64,000 nt of DNA, from contig NZ_RHJS01000002.1 in assembly GCF_003885045.1 (NCBI RefSeq), positions 4,767,302 to 4,831,301 of the forward strand, written 5' to 3'. The stretch comes from Schaedlerella arabinosiphila. Its GTDB lineage: Bacteria; Bacillota; Clostridia; Lachnospirales; Lachnospiraceae. The translations under genes and the position numbers were made by a program. The notes under the pieces were generated by a model, which searched no databases, had not been told where the DNA came from, and worked only from the letters and a program-made list of their open reading frames with translations. This document shows positions 34,380-44,304 of the stretch, one piece after another; the first letter of the stretch is position 1, and each line of letters begins with the position of its first letter.

Positions 34380-34913
34380 CTATTCATATTGGGTAATGAT
34401 TACTTTTGCAGCTGTAAAATTTTCTGTATCGTCAAAATTCCCATAAAGCAGCAATGATGTTTTTTTCTTTATATCCGCTTTGGCAGCTTCATTGACCATG
34501 GCTTCTCCAGTCGCTATGCTTATCACTGCTCTCTGGAATATGCAGTTATCTCCATATTTAATAGTCACTTTTGCCTCCTCATTTTCGTACCCTTCCGCGA
34601 TGACGACAGCCTCGTCAGCATGATCTGATGTTACTTGGTTAACCACGCATCCATGATCTGAAAACTCGATTACATCTCCCTGCAGATCAGATGCCGCAAT
34701 GATTTCATCACCATCCATACTCCCGACATTATTTGAATTGTTCTCATTGGAAATATCTTTTTTGTCAGAGCCTGTTGTGCCATTTTCAATATAAGTATCT
34801 TTAGCTTCGCTTTCTCCGTTTGTGCCTGCTCCTTTTGGCGCACCGCAGCCTGCCAAAGCAAACATACTTGCCCCAACCACGAATGCCCGCATGAATTTTT
34901 TGATCTTCATCAT
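34380..34913 (-). CDS. Lipoprotein of the ABC/FtsX operon
   Basis: Protein of 177 residues; signal MMKIKKFMRAFVVGASMFAL followed by AGC lipobox at Cys-23. A Ser/Asn/Asp-rich spacer leads to a ~110-residue beta-rich domain (VINQVTSDHADEAVVIAEGY-like segments). First gene of the leftward operon, 16 bp before the first permease, so it likely works with the transporter at the outer membrane face as a substrate-binding or accessory protein. No specific family recognised. Confidence 0.75.
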   Translation of the reverse strand: MMKIKKFMRAFVVGASMFALAGCGAPKGAGTNGESEAKDTYIENGTTGSDKKDISNENNSNNVGSMDGDEIIAASDLQGDVIEFSDHGCVVNQVTSDHADEAVVIAEGYENEEAKVTIKYGDNCIFQRAVISIATGEAMVNEAAKADIKKKTSLLLYGNFDDTENFTAAKVIITQYE

Positions 34914-35142
34914 TCTTTTCCGCCTTTCTTTTTGATATGTTTGTATTTAGTATTATGGTTTTTAGATGCCCTGCAAGGATGCACGGCATTCAGATAACGA
35001 AGCCATTGTATCTAAAAACCCTGCTAAAAATCCTGTAAAATACAAAAAGATATAAGTGACTTTTTAGAGGATTTTTACAGAATTTCATATTATACTAATA
35101 CTAAGTGGATTCTATATTCCTAACCAGGAAAGGATTAAAAAA
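34914..35142. promoter_or_regulatory. Divergent promoter region of ABC operon and two-component system
   Basis: AT-rich 229-bp spacer. Rightward, a -10-like TATACT lies in catattatactaatac near 35090-35100, about 45 bp before the response regulator start. Two imperfect copies of a ttt.tacag/cctgtaaaa motif (35034, 35072) may bind the regulator. Exact sites are not certain. Confidence 0.4.
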
Positions 35143-35829
35143 ATGAAAATACTTCTTTTAGAAGATGATTTAGAGCTTTGCAGCTTGATACAATCACAAT
35201 TAACAAAAAACGGGTATATGGTTGATGCTTGTAATGATGGGGAAAGTGCCATGCTGTATGCCTTACATACAGATTATTCCTATGATTTGGCTATTGTGGA
35301 CAGGATGCTCCCTGTTATTGACGGGCTGACAATTATTAAAGCTATGCGGAAAAAAGGCATCCAGATTCCTGTTATTATCATTACAGGGATGACCGCCCTT
35401 AATGAAAAGATAGAGGGATTAGATGGCGGGGCTGACGATTATTTAGCCAAGCCCTTCCATATGCAGGAGCTGCTTGCCCGTGTGAGGGCTTTAACAAGGC
35501 GTCCAAGCGAAATAAAAGCAGAGGATAGTCTCTACTACGCAGACTTGTGTTTTAATAAATCAAACCGTGGACTGACTTGCAGCCTAAAGACTATTTTTTT
35601 AACAGCAAAAGAGTCTGAATTGTTATATGTCCTTATGAAAAGTCCAGAAACACTTTTCTCAAGAGAACAATTGATATTGAAAATATGGGGTACATCATCG
35701 GAAGTTGAACAGGGAAATGTTGATAATTACATTTCTTTTTTACGGAAACGGTTAAGGGAATTAAAGAGTATCTGTGAAATAAAAACCGTATATGGGGCTG
35801 GATATTCTCTAACCCAGAAACGGAAATAA
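35143..35829 (+). CDS. OmpR-family response regulator
   Basis: Protein of 228 residues: receiver acidic pair LLEDDLEL, phosphoacceptor LAIVDRMLPVIDG, Thr in IITGMT, Lys in YLAKPFHM; OmpR-type winged helix ending ...KTVYGAGYSLTQKRK. Divergent from the lipoprotein/permease/ATPase operon it likely controls and 39 bp upstream of its kinase. Confidence 0.92.
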   Translation: MKILLLEDDLELCSLIQSQLTKNGYMVDACNDGESAMLYALHTDYSYDLAIVDRMLPVIDGLTIIKAMRKKGIQIPVIIITGMTALNEKIEGLDGGADDYLAKPFHMQELLARVRALTRRPSEIKAEDSLYYADLCFNKSNRGLTCSLKTIFLTAKESELLYVLMKSPETLFSREQLILKIWGTSSEVEQGNVDNYISFLRKRLRELKSICEIKTVYGAGYSLTQKRK

Positions 35830-35868
35830 AATGTTTATGTCATACAAGCGACAGATTGGAGACCACAA

Positions 35869-37173
35869 ATGCTGAAACCACTGTCAAAAAAATTAAATGC
35901 TTTTTTTATAACGACTATTATGTTAATCATTACCTCAATTATGATGATTCTCTGCAAAAACTATATCCACATGGAGCAATCAAATGAGATTATTTTTTTT
36001 CAGAAAATGGTTACGCAGATGATATACCAGCTTGAAGATAGCAGCCAGGATTTTGAATCTATTGCGGATTTCTACCATGAGTACAAACGCCCTATATTCT
36101 GCTATATTCAAGATTCCTCTGGAAAGATGATATACCAGACAGATTCTGACTTTCCTACGGATGCAGACACTCTTTTGGAGCGTTTCCGCATACAGACTGG
36201 CAAAGAAGATATTTTCATAATCACAAATGATAAGAAACCGACTACAAACCAAAGCGGTATATTTGAGTTTCATGGAACGAGAAATGACGAATATTTAGGG
36301 ATACTTGCAACGATTGTAATGCCAAATAACACGGCTTACCACCTGTCGCTGATTTACAGGCAGCAGTCCTTATTTGATATTTTAACAAAACAGGCTTTCC
36401 TTTATGTTTCCTTATGGTTTCTTTCCCTTATTGCCGTGTCGATTATGAGCCATTTTCTAATAAAGAAAGCATTAGAGCCAACGGAAGTAATGTTGAAAAG
36501 CCAGAAGGATTTTATAGCTTCTGCTTCGCATGAATTGAAATCCCCGCTTGCCGTTATTCTGGCAAACGCAGAAAAGCTGGAACAATTACAAATAGATCAT
36601 ACTGAATTTAGAAAATCTGTTAACATCTTAGACAATGAATGCATGAGAATGTCGAAACTGGTCAAGGATATGCTGCTTCTGGCTTCTTCTGATGCCAAAT
36701 CATGGACTTTATGCAAAAATATCATTGATATAGATACATTATTAATCTCCTTATATGAAGCTTATGAACCGATCTGCATCAGCAAAAAAATCCGCCTGCG
36801 CTTGGAAATCAGTGAAAGCAGTTATCCTAAATTCTGTGCAGATGGAGAACGGCTTTTTCAGATATTGTCAATTTTTATGGACAATGCCATTCACCATTCT
36901 ATAAACAATGAGCAAATCGAAATTAAAACAGCAGTAACGGCAAAACATATCACATTTTTCGTAACCGACCACGGAAGAGGCATTCCAGAAGATGTTAAGC
37001 CGTATATTTTTAACCGTTTCTATTGCGCCGACGAATCAAGGACAGATAAATCAAATTTTGGATTAGGACTCAGCATAGCAGACGAGCTTGCAAAAATGAT
37101 GAATGGTAAAGTTGGCTGCAAAGACACGGATGGGGGCGGGGCTACATTCTTTGTCACACTTCCTTTGAAATAG
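35869..37173 (+). CDS. Two-component sensor histidine kinase
   Basis: Protein of 434 residues: helix at ~12-32, an outer sensor domain of ~130 residues, helix at ~172-195, then H-box FIASASHELKSPLAVILANA, N-box DNAIHHS, G-boxes DHGRGIPED and GLGLSIADE. ATG preceded by GGAGACCACAA. Partner of the response regulator before it. Confidence 0.92.
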   Translation: MLKPLSKKLNAFFITTIMLIITSIMMILCKNYIHMEQSNEIIFFQKMVTQMIYQLEDSSQDFESIADFYHEYKRPIFCYIQDSSGKMIYQTDSDFPTDADTLLERFRIQTGKEDIFIITNDKKPTTNQSGIFEFHGTRNDEYLGILATIVMPNNTAYHLSLIYRQQSLFDILTKQAFLYVSLWFLSLIAVSIMSHFLIKKALEPTEVMLKSQKDFIASASHELKSPLAVILANAEKLEQLQIDHTEFRKSVNILDNECMRMSKLVKDMLLLASSDAKSWTLCKNIIDIDTLLISLYEAYEPICISKKIRLRLEISESSYPKFCADGERLFQILSIFMDNAIHHSINNEQIEIKTAVTAKHITFFVTDHGRGIPEDVKPYIFNRFYCADESRTDKSNFGLGLSIADELAKMMNGKVGCKDTDGGGATFFVTLPLK

Positions 37174-37219
37174 TCGAATGTCATATCTCCATGCAGGCAT
37201 GGCTGCATGGAGATTTACT

Positions 37220-37987
37220 TCACGGGAATAAAAGGCTGCATTCCAAAGCGATGGTCATATATTTATCTCCAGCGCTCATGCCGTAATCCGTCAGGTCCCG
37301 GGGTTCCCATTTGTCAGAATCCAGGCTGTCCGCCCCGTAGAAAAACTGGATGATCGGTACATTGCGGAATCTGGCAGCGGCCATGGAGGCCGAGCATTCC
37401 ATCTCAACTGCAATGCAGCCCTGCTTTTTGCGCTCCGCCACCGCTTCCTGCGTCTCCCGGTAGATCCCGTCGGTGGTCCAGATTTTTCCCACCGTATAGG
37501 GGATCTTGTGGCTTTCCATGCATCTCACCGCCATTTCGACCGAAGCGCTGTCCGCATGGATTTCCTCGCTTCCCGGAATATAATGGTAGCTAGTGCCCTC
37601 ATCCCTGACGGCTGACGACGGGATGATGATCCTGTTGTCAGCGGCCGCCTGGTTCAAGATGCCGCAGCAGCCAAACTGTATGATTTTCTCTGCTCCCATG
37701 GCGATGATTTCCTCCAGCCCGGCCACACAGGCGGGAGCGCCTACCCTGGAGAGAAATAATCCCACCTTTTTGCCCGCATATTCGATCTCGTACACAGGAA
37801 GCGCACCATTCGCAGTATACAGGCTTGCAATCACATTTGCCGGATTCCTCCGGACAAATTCCTGGATCACGCCCTCGGAAAATGTTGTGATGCACACCTT
37901 CGGAAAACCGGCCTTTTTTTCCATCACATCACAGGGATTGATCATTGCGTTTGGTTCCTCACAAAAACGTTCAAAAATCGTTGCCAT
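37220..37987 (-). CDS. Nucleoside phosphorylase
   Basis: Protein of 255 residues starting MATIFERFCEEPNAMINP; the ATG is eight bases after AGGGG. The phosphorylase core is visible: FLSRVGAPACVAGLEEIIAM, QFGCCGILNQ, a Tyr/Pro-rich segment SYHYIPGSEEI, and the ribose-binding VEMECSASMAAARF. It splits a purine or uridine nucleoside with phosphate; specificity is not clear. It lies in an operon behind a TetR regulator, whose stop codon precedes it by 5 bp. Confidence 0.85.
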   Translation of the reverse strand: MATIFERFCEEPNAMINPCDVMEKKAGFPKVCITTFSEGVIQEFVRRNPANVIASLYTANGALPVYEIEYAGKKVGLFLSRVGAPACVAGLEEIIAMGAEKIIQFGCCGILNQAAADNRIIIPSSAVRDEGTSYHYIPGSEEIHADSASVEMAVRCMESHKIPYTVGKIWTTDGIYRETQEAVAERKKQGCIAVEMECSASMAAARFRNVPIIQFFYGADSLDSDKWEPRDLTDYGMSAGDKYMTIALECSLLFP

Positions 37988-37992
37988 TCCAT

Positions 37993-38574
37993 TCACCCCT
38001 TTACCAATATTTTTTTGATTTGTCTGACAATCCCGGAGGGTATTCCCTCATCCACCGGCATCAGCTTGCTGTACATCCTTACCCCCTGATACGAAAATAC
38101 GATCAGATGAAACACCGCCTCAATGTCCACCTCATGAAATTCCTTTCGGTCTATGCCGTACTGTATCAGCTTTTTCCATGTATTCGCGGATATCAGATAC
38201 TGCTGGTATAATGCATTTTTCTGTCCCGCGATCTCCGGAAGGCTGAAATACTCATAGATTGCCGTGCTTAATGAGGAACGGCTGTCAAGCATTTCCTTCC
38301 TGTAGCCCTCCAAAATATCATCCAATATCGTTACGGCTGATTGATTCTGCCCGATTCTCAGGTCAAATTCCTGATCCTGCCGGCTCATCATATCATCAAT
38401 CATTTCCTGAAAAATCTGGCGGGTGCTTTCATAATGGCAGTACAAACCGCCCCGGCTCAACTGTGCAGCCTCGCAGATATCCTTCATGGTGACCTGTTTA
38501 AACCCCTTTTCCGCAAATAAAACTGCAGCGCATTTCTTGATATGCTCCCTTGTTTTCTGTCCTTTTTTATTCAT
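37993..38574 (-). CDS. TetR-family transcriptional regulator
   Basis: Protein of 193 residues starting MNKKGQKTREHIKKCAAVLF; the TetR HTH is FKQVTMKDICEAAQLSRGGL followed by YCHYESTRQIF. Starting at this ATG removes a spurious 15-residue N-terminal extension that would be encoded by the promoter/operator DNA. The operator structure at 38592-38636 indicates tight autoregulation and control of the downstream phosphorylase gene. Confidence 0.88.
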   Translation of the reverse strand: MNKKGQKTREHIKKCAAVLFAEKGFKQVTMKDICEAAQLSRGGLYCHYESTRQIFQEMIDDMMSRQDQEFDLRIGQNQSAVTILDDILEGYRKEMLDSRSSLSTAIYEYFSLPEIAGQKNALYQQYLISANTWKKLIQYGIDRKEFHEVDIEAVFHLIVFSYQGVRMYSKLMPVDEGIPSGIVRQIKKILVKG

Positions 38575-38591
38575 CAGTATACCCACTTTCC

Positions 38592-38636
38592 GACACATGT
38601 GTCTTATATTATACGACACATGTGTCGGATTGTCAA
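38592..38636 (-). promoter_or_regulatory. Promoter with two identical TetR-type operators
   Basis: On the minus strand TTGACA (38636-38631), a 17-bp spacer, TATAAT (38613-38608). The 12-bp palindrome GACACATGTGTC occurs twice: at 38615-38626 between -35 and -10, and at 38592-38603 just after the -10; centres are 23 bp apart, about two helical turns. Binding would block polymerase completely. Confidence 0.85.
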
Positions 38637-38754
38637 TATTTTATCCTCCTGACCCTTTGGCAGCAAAAAAAAGCCCGTCTGCTTCATCTGAATAAAATCT
38701 TCATTTATTCTGCCGATATTTTGAATATCACATAATAAGCAAGGAGGAATTTTT

Positions 38755-39222
38755 ATGTCAATGACAAATCTTATGATGGCTGGAAATACGCTGATGCAGA
38801 TGCGCGCTATGCAGTCTGCCAGCACACAACTGCAGGGAAGGGCAAACGTATTAAAATCAGAGCTGGAACATGATCAAAATCCAAGTGAAAATAAAAAAGC
38901 CCAGATGGAAGAATTAGAAGGCCGGGCCCAGGATGTCATGGACCAGATGATGGAAGCAGCCCAGAAGACAAATGACGACTTGAAACAGAACGCAGTAGAA
39001 AAGGACCAGAAAGACGAAACCAGCAAGCTGAATGAAAAGAAGGATGAGGAAGATTCCAAAAAAACCGCAGCAGACCGGGTAGAACTGTCCGAAGCGGGCA
39101 AAGATTCCCAATCTGCAGCAGCACTCATCATCCCCGACAGCGGTTATTCCTATACCAGTACCGGTATGCCGCAGCCGCAGCCTGCGCAGGCGTTCGCTTT
39201 AACAGTGGATATTACGGCATAA
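38755..39222 (+). CDS. Small charged coiled-coil protein, function unknown
   Basis: Protein of 155 residues with RBS AAGGAGG. Residues ~20-105 are a charged coiled coil (QLQGRANVLKSELEHDQNPS onward), the N-terminus is Met/Gln-rich and the C-terminus Pro/Gln-rich (GMPQPQPAQAF). No signal peptide. Similar in style to the protein at 25398-26162, but not alignable by eye over a long stretch. Confidence 0.65.
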   Translation: MSMTNLMMAGNTLMQMRAMQSASTQLQGRANVLKSELEHDQNPSENKKAQMEELEGRAQDVMDQMMEAAQKTNDDLKQNAVEKDQKDETSKLNEKKDEEDSKKTAADRVELSEAGKDSQSAAALIIPDSGYSYTSTGMPQPQPAQAFALTVDITA

Positions 39223-39403
39223 TAGAAATGTAATCTCATTGCGGAATCAGATGCCGCAGATAAATGTAAATGTATTTTATGATTACGATTCACAGTCATT
39301 TCACCCGCATGCGCAAAAACAGCCGGCAAAGCTGTCTGCCGATTCTGGGCATCTTGATTTTTTGCTAATGTGGGTGAAGTGGCTGATTCCAGGCAGCCCC
39401 ATT

Positions 39404-39817
39404 TTATAGAACCATCATCAAACTCCCCGTCCCAATCAAAACACAGCCGATCAATGATTTCACCGTAAATTCCTCATGTAGAAACAGAAACGCCAAAACC
39501 AATGTGATGACCACACTCAATTTATCAATCGGCACAACCTTTGACGCTTCGCCCAACTGCAGCGCCCTGTAATAGCACAGCCACGAACCGCCCGTTGCCA
39601 GACCGGACAATATCAAAAACAGCCAGCTTTTTCTGCTTATTTCAGAAATGCCGTTTTGGGCATGGGTCAGAAACACCATTCCCCATGCCATCATTACCAC
39701 GACCACCGTGCGGATGGCTGTCGCCAGATTGGAGTTAACACCTTCGATGCCGACCTTTGCCAGTATTGAGGTGAGCGCCGCAAAAACTGCGGATAACAAT
39801 GCAAATAGGAACCACAT
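39404..39817 (-). CDS. EamA-family (DMT) membrane transporter, short four-helix form
   Basis: Protein of 137 residues with four membrane helices and the EamA motif around SWLCYYRALQLGEASKVVPI plus the terminal LIGCVLIGTGSLMMVL. Half-size EamA proteins act as dimers. Substrate unknown. Confidence 0.85.
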   Translation of the reverse strand: MWFLFALLSAVFAALTSILAKVGIEGVNSNLATAIRTVVVVMMAWGMVFLTHAQNGISEISRKSWLFLILSGLATGGSWLCYYRALQLGEASKVVPIDKLSVVITLVLAFLFLHEEFTVKSLIGCVLIGTGSLMMVL

Positions 39818-39849
39818 ACCATCTCACGTCCTTTAAAAACCAAATTTAT

Positions 39850-40386
39850 TTACAGATTCTTCCCCAGCTCATATGCCTGCTTCGGATATTCTGAATCCAG
39901 GATGTCATCGAGTACATAGCAGGCTTTTGCAGAGACGATCCCCGCATCCTTCCATTCCAGATATTTTACCATGCCCTTGTAAGAAGCAGCCGCGCCCTCC
40001 GCCGATTCTTCTGTTTCATCCCCATATGTAATCATCAAAACCGCCTTTTTATCCGCCCCCTTCAATGCGGAATTATTTGCGTAAAAACGGTCTATGACAG
40101 CTTTTATCTGCGCATTTATATCATAATAATAAATGGGAGAAACAAATACAACTGCGTCCGCCTTTAAAAGCTCCGGGTTCAACTCCTGCATGTCGTCTTT
40201 GAATACGCAGGCCCGGCTTCCCTTCTGACAGGAATCGCATCCGACACAGGGATGCACATTTTTAAATGCTGCGTCAAACCGGAAGACCTCATGCCCGGCT
40301 TCTTCCGCTCCCCTGATAAATGAATCTGCCAGATATGATGATGTTCCTTTTTTATGCGCGCTGCCTGTAATGACCAAAATTTTCAT
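39850..40386 (-). CDS. Flavodoxin-family NAD(P)H-dependent oxidoreductase
   Basis: Protein of 178 residues starting MKILVITGSAHKKGTSSYLA, a flavin-binding phosphate loop (GSxxxxGxS). Cys-rich segment HPCVGCDSCQKGSRACVF is typical of this NADPH-dependent FMN reductase subgroup in Clostridia. FMN-dependent reduction of quinones or similar compounds is likely. ATG placed after GGAGG. Divergent from the NmrA-like gene at 40528; the two may share regulation. Confidence 0.85.
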   Translation of the reverse strand: MKILVITGSAHKKGTSSYLADSFIRGAEEAGHEVFRFDAAFKNVHPCVGCDSCQKGSRACVFKDDMQELNPELLKADAVVFVSPIYYYDINAQIKAVIDRFYANNSALKGADKKAVLMITYGDETEESAEGAAASYKGMVKYLEWKDAGIVSAKACYVLDDILDSEYPKQAYELGKNL

Positions 40387-40527
40387 CTTCCAATTTCCTC
40401 CAGATTGTATTATCATTTTATTGTGATATGGTCATTATAGCATGGGTTGCTTTCTATAAAAAGACCGATTTTGAAAAAGCGAATGCTGATGAAACCAGCA
40501 AATCAAATTTCTTGGAGGAAAAAAGCA

Positions 40528-41388
40528 ATGGGCAGAATATTGATTACCGGTGCATCCGGAAATGTAGGAAGATATGTTGCGCAATATGCCCTTGAAAATG
40601 GGCAGGAGATCACGGCTGCAGGCACCCGCACCGGCAAGCTCTCTGAAATGTTTCAAGACAGGGCAGAGATCGTTTATTTTGACTTTACTGACCCAAAAAC
40701 CTTTCACGGCGCTTTAAAAGATGTTGACAGGGTATTTATTATGCGCCCGCCGCATTTGGGAAAGCCCGAAGATCTGAAGCCTTTTATAGATGCTTTGAAA
40801 GAAATGGGCGGAATCCGGCTTGTCAGCTTCCTCTCCCTGATCGGCGTTGAGCATAACCCTTTCCCACCGCACCACAAAATTGAAAAGTACATAGAACGGG
40901 CCGGCCTTCCATACTGCCATATACGTCCTGGCTTTTTTATGCAGAACATCAGCGGAGTTCACGCATTTGAAATCAAACATTTCAACCGGATCGTCGTTCC
41001 TGTAAAAAAGGCATTGACCAGCTTTATAGACGCAGAGGACATTGGGGAAATCACGGCCAAAGTATTGAGTGAACCGGAAATGCATCAAAATAAAGGGTAT
41101 TCTATAACAGGCCCTGAAGCAATCGACTACCGGCAGGCTGCGGAAATTCTATCAAAAGAACTGGGCCGGGAAATCCTGTATACAGACCCAAATCCATCCT
41201 TTGCCAAAAAATACTGGATCGAAATCAGAGGTTTGGAAAAAGAATACAGCACGGTTATGGGAATCCTGTATATGATGACGCGTTTTGGATCTGCAAAGGA
41301 AGTCACCTCCGTCTTTGAGCAGATTATGGGAAAAAAGCCCCGGACATTTCAGCAGTTTGTCAAAAAAAATCTGGCAGCCTGGCAGTAA
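40528..41388 (+). CDS. NmrA/SDR-like NAD(P)-binding oxidoreductase
   Basis: Protein of 286 residues starting MGRILITGASGNVGRYVAQY, a Rossmann GxxGxxG dinucleotide motif. Middle segment FLSLIGVEHN and HHKIEKYIERAGLPYCHIRP match atypical SDR/NmrA-like (QOR2-type) proteins. ATG after TTGGAGG. Probably redox-sensing or quinone reductase-like; substrate unknown. Confidence 0.85.
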   Translation: MGRILITGASGNVGRYVAQYALENGQEITAAGTRTGKLSEMFQDRAEIVYFDFTDPKTFHGALKDVDRVFIMRPPHLGKPEDLKPFIDALKEMGGIRLVSFLSLIGVEHNPFPPHHKIEKYIERAGLPYCHIRPGFFMQNISGVHAFEIKHFNRIVVPVKKALTSFIDAEDIGEITAKVLSEPEMHQNKGYSITGPEAIDYRQAAEILSKELGREILYTDPNPSFAKKYWIEIRGLEKEYSTVMGILYMMTRFGSAKEVTSVFEQIMGKKPRTFQQFVKKNLAAWQ

Positions 41389-41520
41389 AAGCGCTGCTGT
41401 TCACAGACAGATAAAAATGACAGTCAGATTCGTCGGGCGAAGTTTGTGAGAAACTGATTGACAGTTTTTATCTGACTGGAATCAGTCACGTAAAGGCATC
41501 ACTAATCTCTCCGCCCGATA

Positions 41521-41892
41521 TCATCCCTTCCGGATGATTCCCTGTCCCGCGAATACGGCGGCCGTTCCGCACACCACGCTCAGAATCGCGTACAGCGCTG
41601 CAATATGCGCTCTTCCACCCTTTATCAAATCTCCCGTTTCCAGTGCGAAAGAGGAAAAGGTCGTAAAACCTCCGCATATTCCGGCCTTTAAGAACAAAAC
41701 TGTTCTGGGATTGAGCCAGTCTGTTTTCATTGCCAGCGCCGCTATGATCCCTATGAGGAAAGATCCTGCTATATTGATTAAAAATGTCTTTATCGGAAAT
41801 GCGCATCCCTCATTGAATGGGATCAATCCGATCAGATATCTGCAGACCGCCCCGATAAATCCGCCTGCTCCGACAACAATGCACTCGACCAT
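41521..41892 (-). CDS. crcB: Fluoride ion channel/exporter CrcB
   Basis: Protein of 123 residues starting MVECIVVGAGGFIGAVCRYL (GGxxGxxxRY motif of the Fluc family), with INIAGSFLIG and GICGGFTTFSSFALE, the two other family hallmarks (GxCGGxTTFSTF). Four helices; works as a dimer exporting fluoride. ATG after GGAGAG. Clostridia often have two adjacent crcB genes; here there is only one, and no fluoride riboswitch was recognised. Confidence 0.93.
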   Translation of the reverse strand: MVECIVVGAGGFIGAVCRYLIGLIPFNEGCAFPIKTFLINIAGSFLIGIIAALAMKTDWLNPRTVLFLKAGICGGFTTFSSFALETGDLIKGGRAHIAALYAILSVVCGTAAVFAGQGIIRKG

Positions 41893-41930
41893 AAGCTGCT
41901 CTCCATTTCTCATTTCCATAACATCTTCTG

Positions 41931-43437
41931 TCATCCACTGTATATCACTTTACATGTTTTCTTATAACATGCGATCCCAAACTTATGGATTGTCTGCATT
42001 CCTTCCTGTATAAGCGCAGCTGCATATCCCCCATCCTCAATCTGTTTCATCGCTTCACGGCACGCAAAATCAAATGCCCCGTCTTCCGCATATTTTAGTT
42101 CGATAACACACCCGATCTTCTCTGACGGAATTGTAATCTTGATATCCGTGTAACCTGTCCCCGATTCCGCATTGGATTTTACAATCCACCTTCCTTCTGC
42201 TTTCAGCAATCCATGAGCGAATTTTCTTCTCGTAAATTCCCAGAACTTCCCTGTTGGGAATAACCAGCCGATGGTATCCCCCATCCGTCTCCCCTTGATC
42301 CGTCAGATAACCCGAAGAAAAAAGCGCGCTCCATAAATATGTCTGACGGGTATCTATATCCTCACTGTCAAAATCTGTATATGTCAGTTCAGGAAGCAAC
42401 TGTTTTTCTACATATCCGCCGGAAATTAATACTTCAATCTCTGCTTTCGTCGTTTCCGTAGCTTCCGACAAAATATCCTGAACAATGGCATTGCTGCTGC
42501 TATTTTCCCAGTGCGGTTCCATGACCGCGTCTTTTTTTACTCTCAATTTGTCGCACTGGTTGATCACATCCCAGGGGCAATATACATCAACCGCTCCAAA
42601 ATGATATCCGTCATACCATTCCTTTACATCAGAAAACCTATCTTCCACCCCATAATACTCCATCATTGTTCTGACTTCATCATCTGTGAATCCAAAATAT
42701 TCCGCACATTCCACATCGGAAATGCCGCGGATCTTAAAATGATTTAAACCTGTAAAAATACTTTCTCTGGCAATACGCAGACATCCTGTAATAACAGCAA
42801 ATTCAAGATTTTTATTTGTTTTAAGCGCCTGGCTGAATACAGACCGGATAAAATGTACCATCTGTGTATAATAATGATTTTGATATGCTTTATCCAAAGG
42901 AACATCATATTCATCTATTAAAATGATCACGCCCTTTCCATAATGCTTGTTCAGCATTTCTGAAAGCAGCCTGATACTTTCCTGCTGTACATCCTCTTCC
43001 AGATATTTTGCGTACAGTTCCCGCAGTGACTCCTTATCTATCTCTGTAAGTTTATTACTTTCCAGCAAATATTGATGCCTGCGGGCTTCTGTTTTTATGA
43101 CTCGGGACATCACCTTTAACGCTTCCTCATAGGATGCTCCTGTTACATCTTTCAGACTGATCATAATAACAGGATATTTCCCCATATGTCGTTCACATAG
43201 TTCTGCTTCTTTCTCGATCTCCAGTCCTTCAAATAATGCGGCGTCTGTCCCAATCTCAAAAAACGTCTTAAGCATATCCAGGTTCAGACTTTTTCCAAAA
43301 CGGCGCGGCCTTGTAAAGAGATTCACACTTCCCCGGTTTTTTAAAAGATCTGCAATAAATCTGGTTTTATCCACATAGTAAAATCCCTTTGTTCTGATAT
43401 TGCCAAAAAATTCTTCCCCAATCGGAAGCTTCATCAT
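41931..43437 (-). pseudogene. AAA-ATPase-like / PD-(D/E)XK protein, internally deleted and frameshifted
   Basis: Start MMKLPIGEEFFGNIRTKGFY after GGGAGG. The ATPase part is intact: Walker A-like RPRRFGKSLNLDMLKTFF, Walker B VIILIDEYDVPLDKA. The C-terminal part breaks: after EKKIRSW the frame shifts and some 80-90 residues normally present are missing; the other frame then gives GRWIVKSNAESGTGYTDIKI and CVIELKYAEDGAFDFACREA, the D...ExK nuclease core. The nuclease is thus present in sequence but out of frame with the ATPase. The intact paralog is at 23150-24754. Confidence 0.8.
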
Positions 43438-43600
43438 TTCTGCCACACCTCCCTGTGAAATATTTTCCTGTTCTTCCCCTGATATAAAATAATTCCAGCT
43501 GTATGGATGAATGGGTTGGATACTCTTTAGAGTATCCAACCGCACAGCCGGAAACAATTTGCATAAAGCAGGATCAAAGCCCTGGGGCAATGGGCGGCCG

Positions 43601-44304
43601 CTATGAAACAAATGCAATGTTATATTTTTTCAACAACTCCATCGCCTGTGCAAGCTGGGCTTCCTTCCGGGCAAGCTCCGCTTCTTTCTCTGCAAGAGAA
43701 GCCTCCTTTTCTGCCATCTCCGCACGCATGATCTCCATCCCCTTCTGGATTCCGCGGTTTTCAATCTGATCCAGTATTTCACACATGTTTTGGTCACCTC
43801 CTGATTTTTTTCCCTTTTGGGCATTTATAAATCTCCTATCCCCTGTCATAACAGACATAAATTTTAATACGGCATCCACATGCCGGATCGTTTTCCTTCC
43901 GGGGGTATATTTTTTGTTTTTTCGTTTTTGTACAAAATAATCCGCCACAATTCGAAAATCGCTTCTGAATAATTTTACCTGTTCTTCTGTCAAATACGCC
44001 ACTTCAAATATGTGGATCTTATAATCGTTTATAAAGTTTTCCATGCCTTCCGGAAGATCCACCATCTCCAAAATCGACCTCGGACCATTCCAGTGGGATT
44101 CTCCGAAGTAAAGGACGATGCGTTATCTCGTTCTTCCTCATGCAGCTTCCCCTCGTCTGCTTTATACTGGGATCTGACCTTCACAGGCATCAGATCCCTG
44201 GGCCTCACTGCCTGTTTTCCTTTAAAAACAAGCGCATTTACGATGTCGGCAAACACATCGTTGTAATCTTCCAGATTTTTTTCTACGATATCTTTTTGTC
44301 CCAT
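43601..44304 (-). pseudogene. Rpn/YhgA-like transposase-nuclease gene, internally deleted
   Basis: The 5' part MGQKDIVEKNLEDYNDVFAD through GKLHEEERDNASSF is the normal start of a Clostridial Rpn-like family. It is joined out of frame to FGESHWNGPRSILEMVDLPE and the C-terminal half ...ENFINDYKIHIFEVAYLTEE...IRHVDAVLKFMSVMTGDRRF, followed by a coiled-coil Ala/Glu tail (AEMAEKEASLAEKEAELARK). The central ~100 residues with the nuclease active site are lost. Two overlapping half-frames remain; neither is likely functional. Confidence 0.75.

Noticed and set aside
41893..42000. Fluoride riboswitch upstream of crcB
   Set aside because: I looked for the conserved fluoride aptamer core before the start at 41892 and did not see it; the sequence there is the 3' end of a decayed gene.
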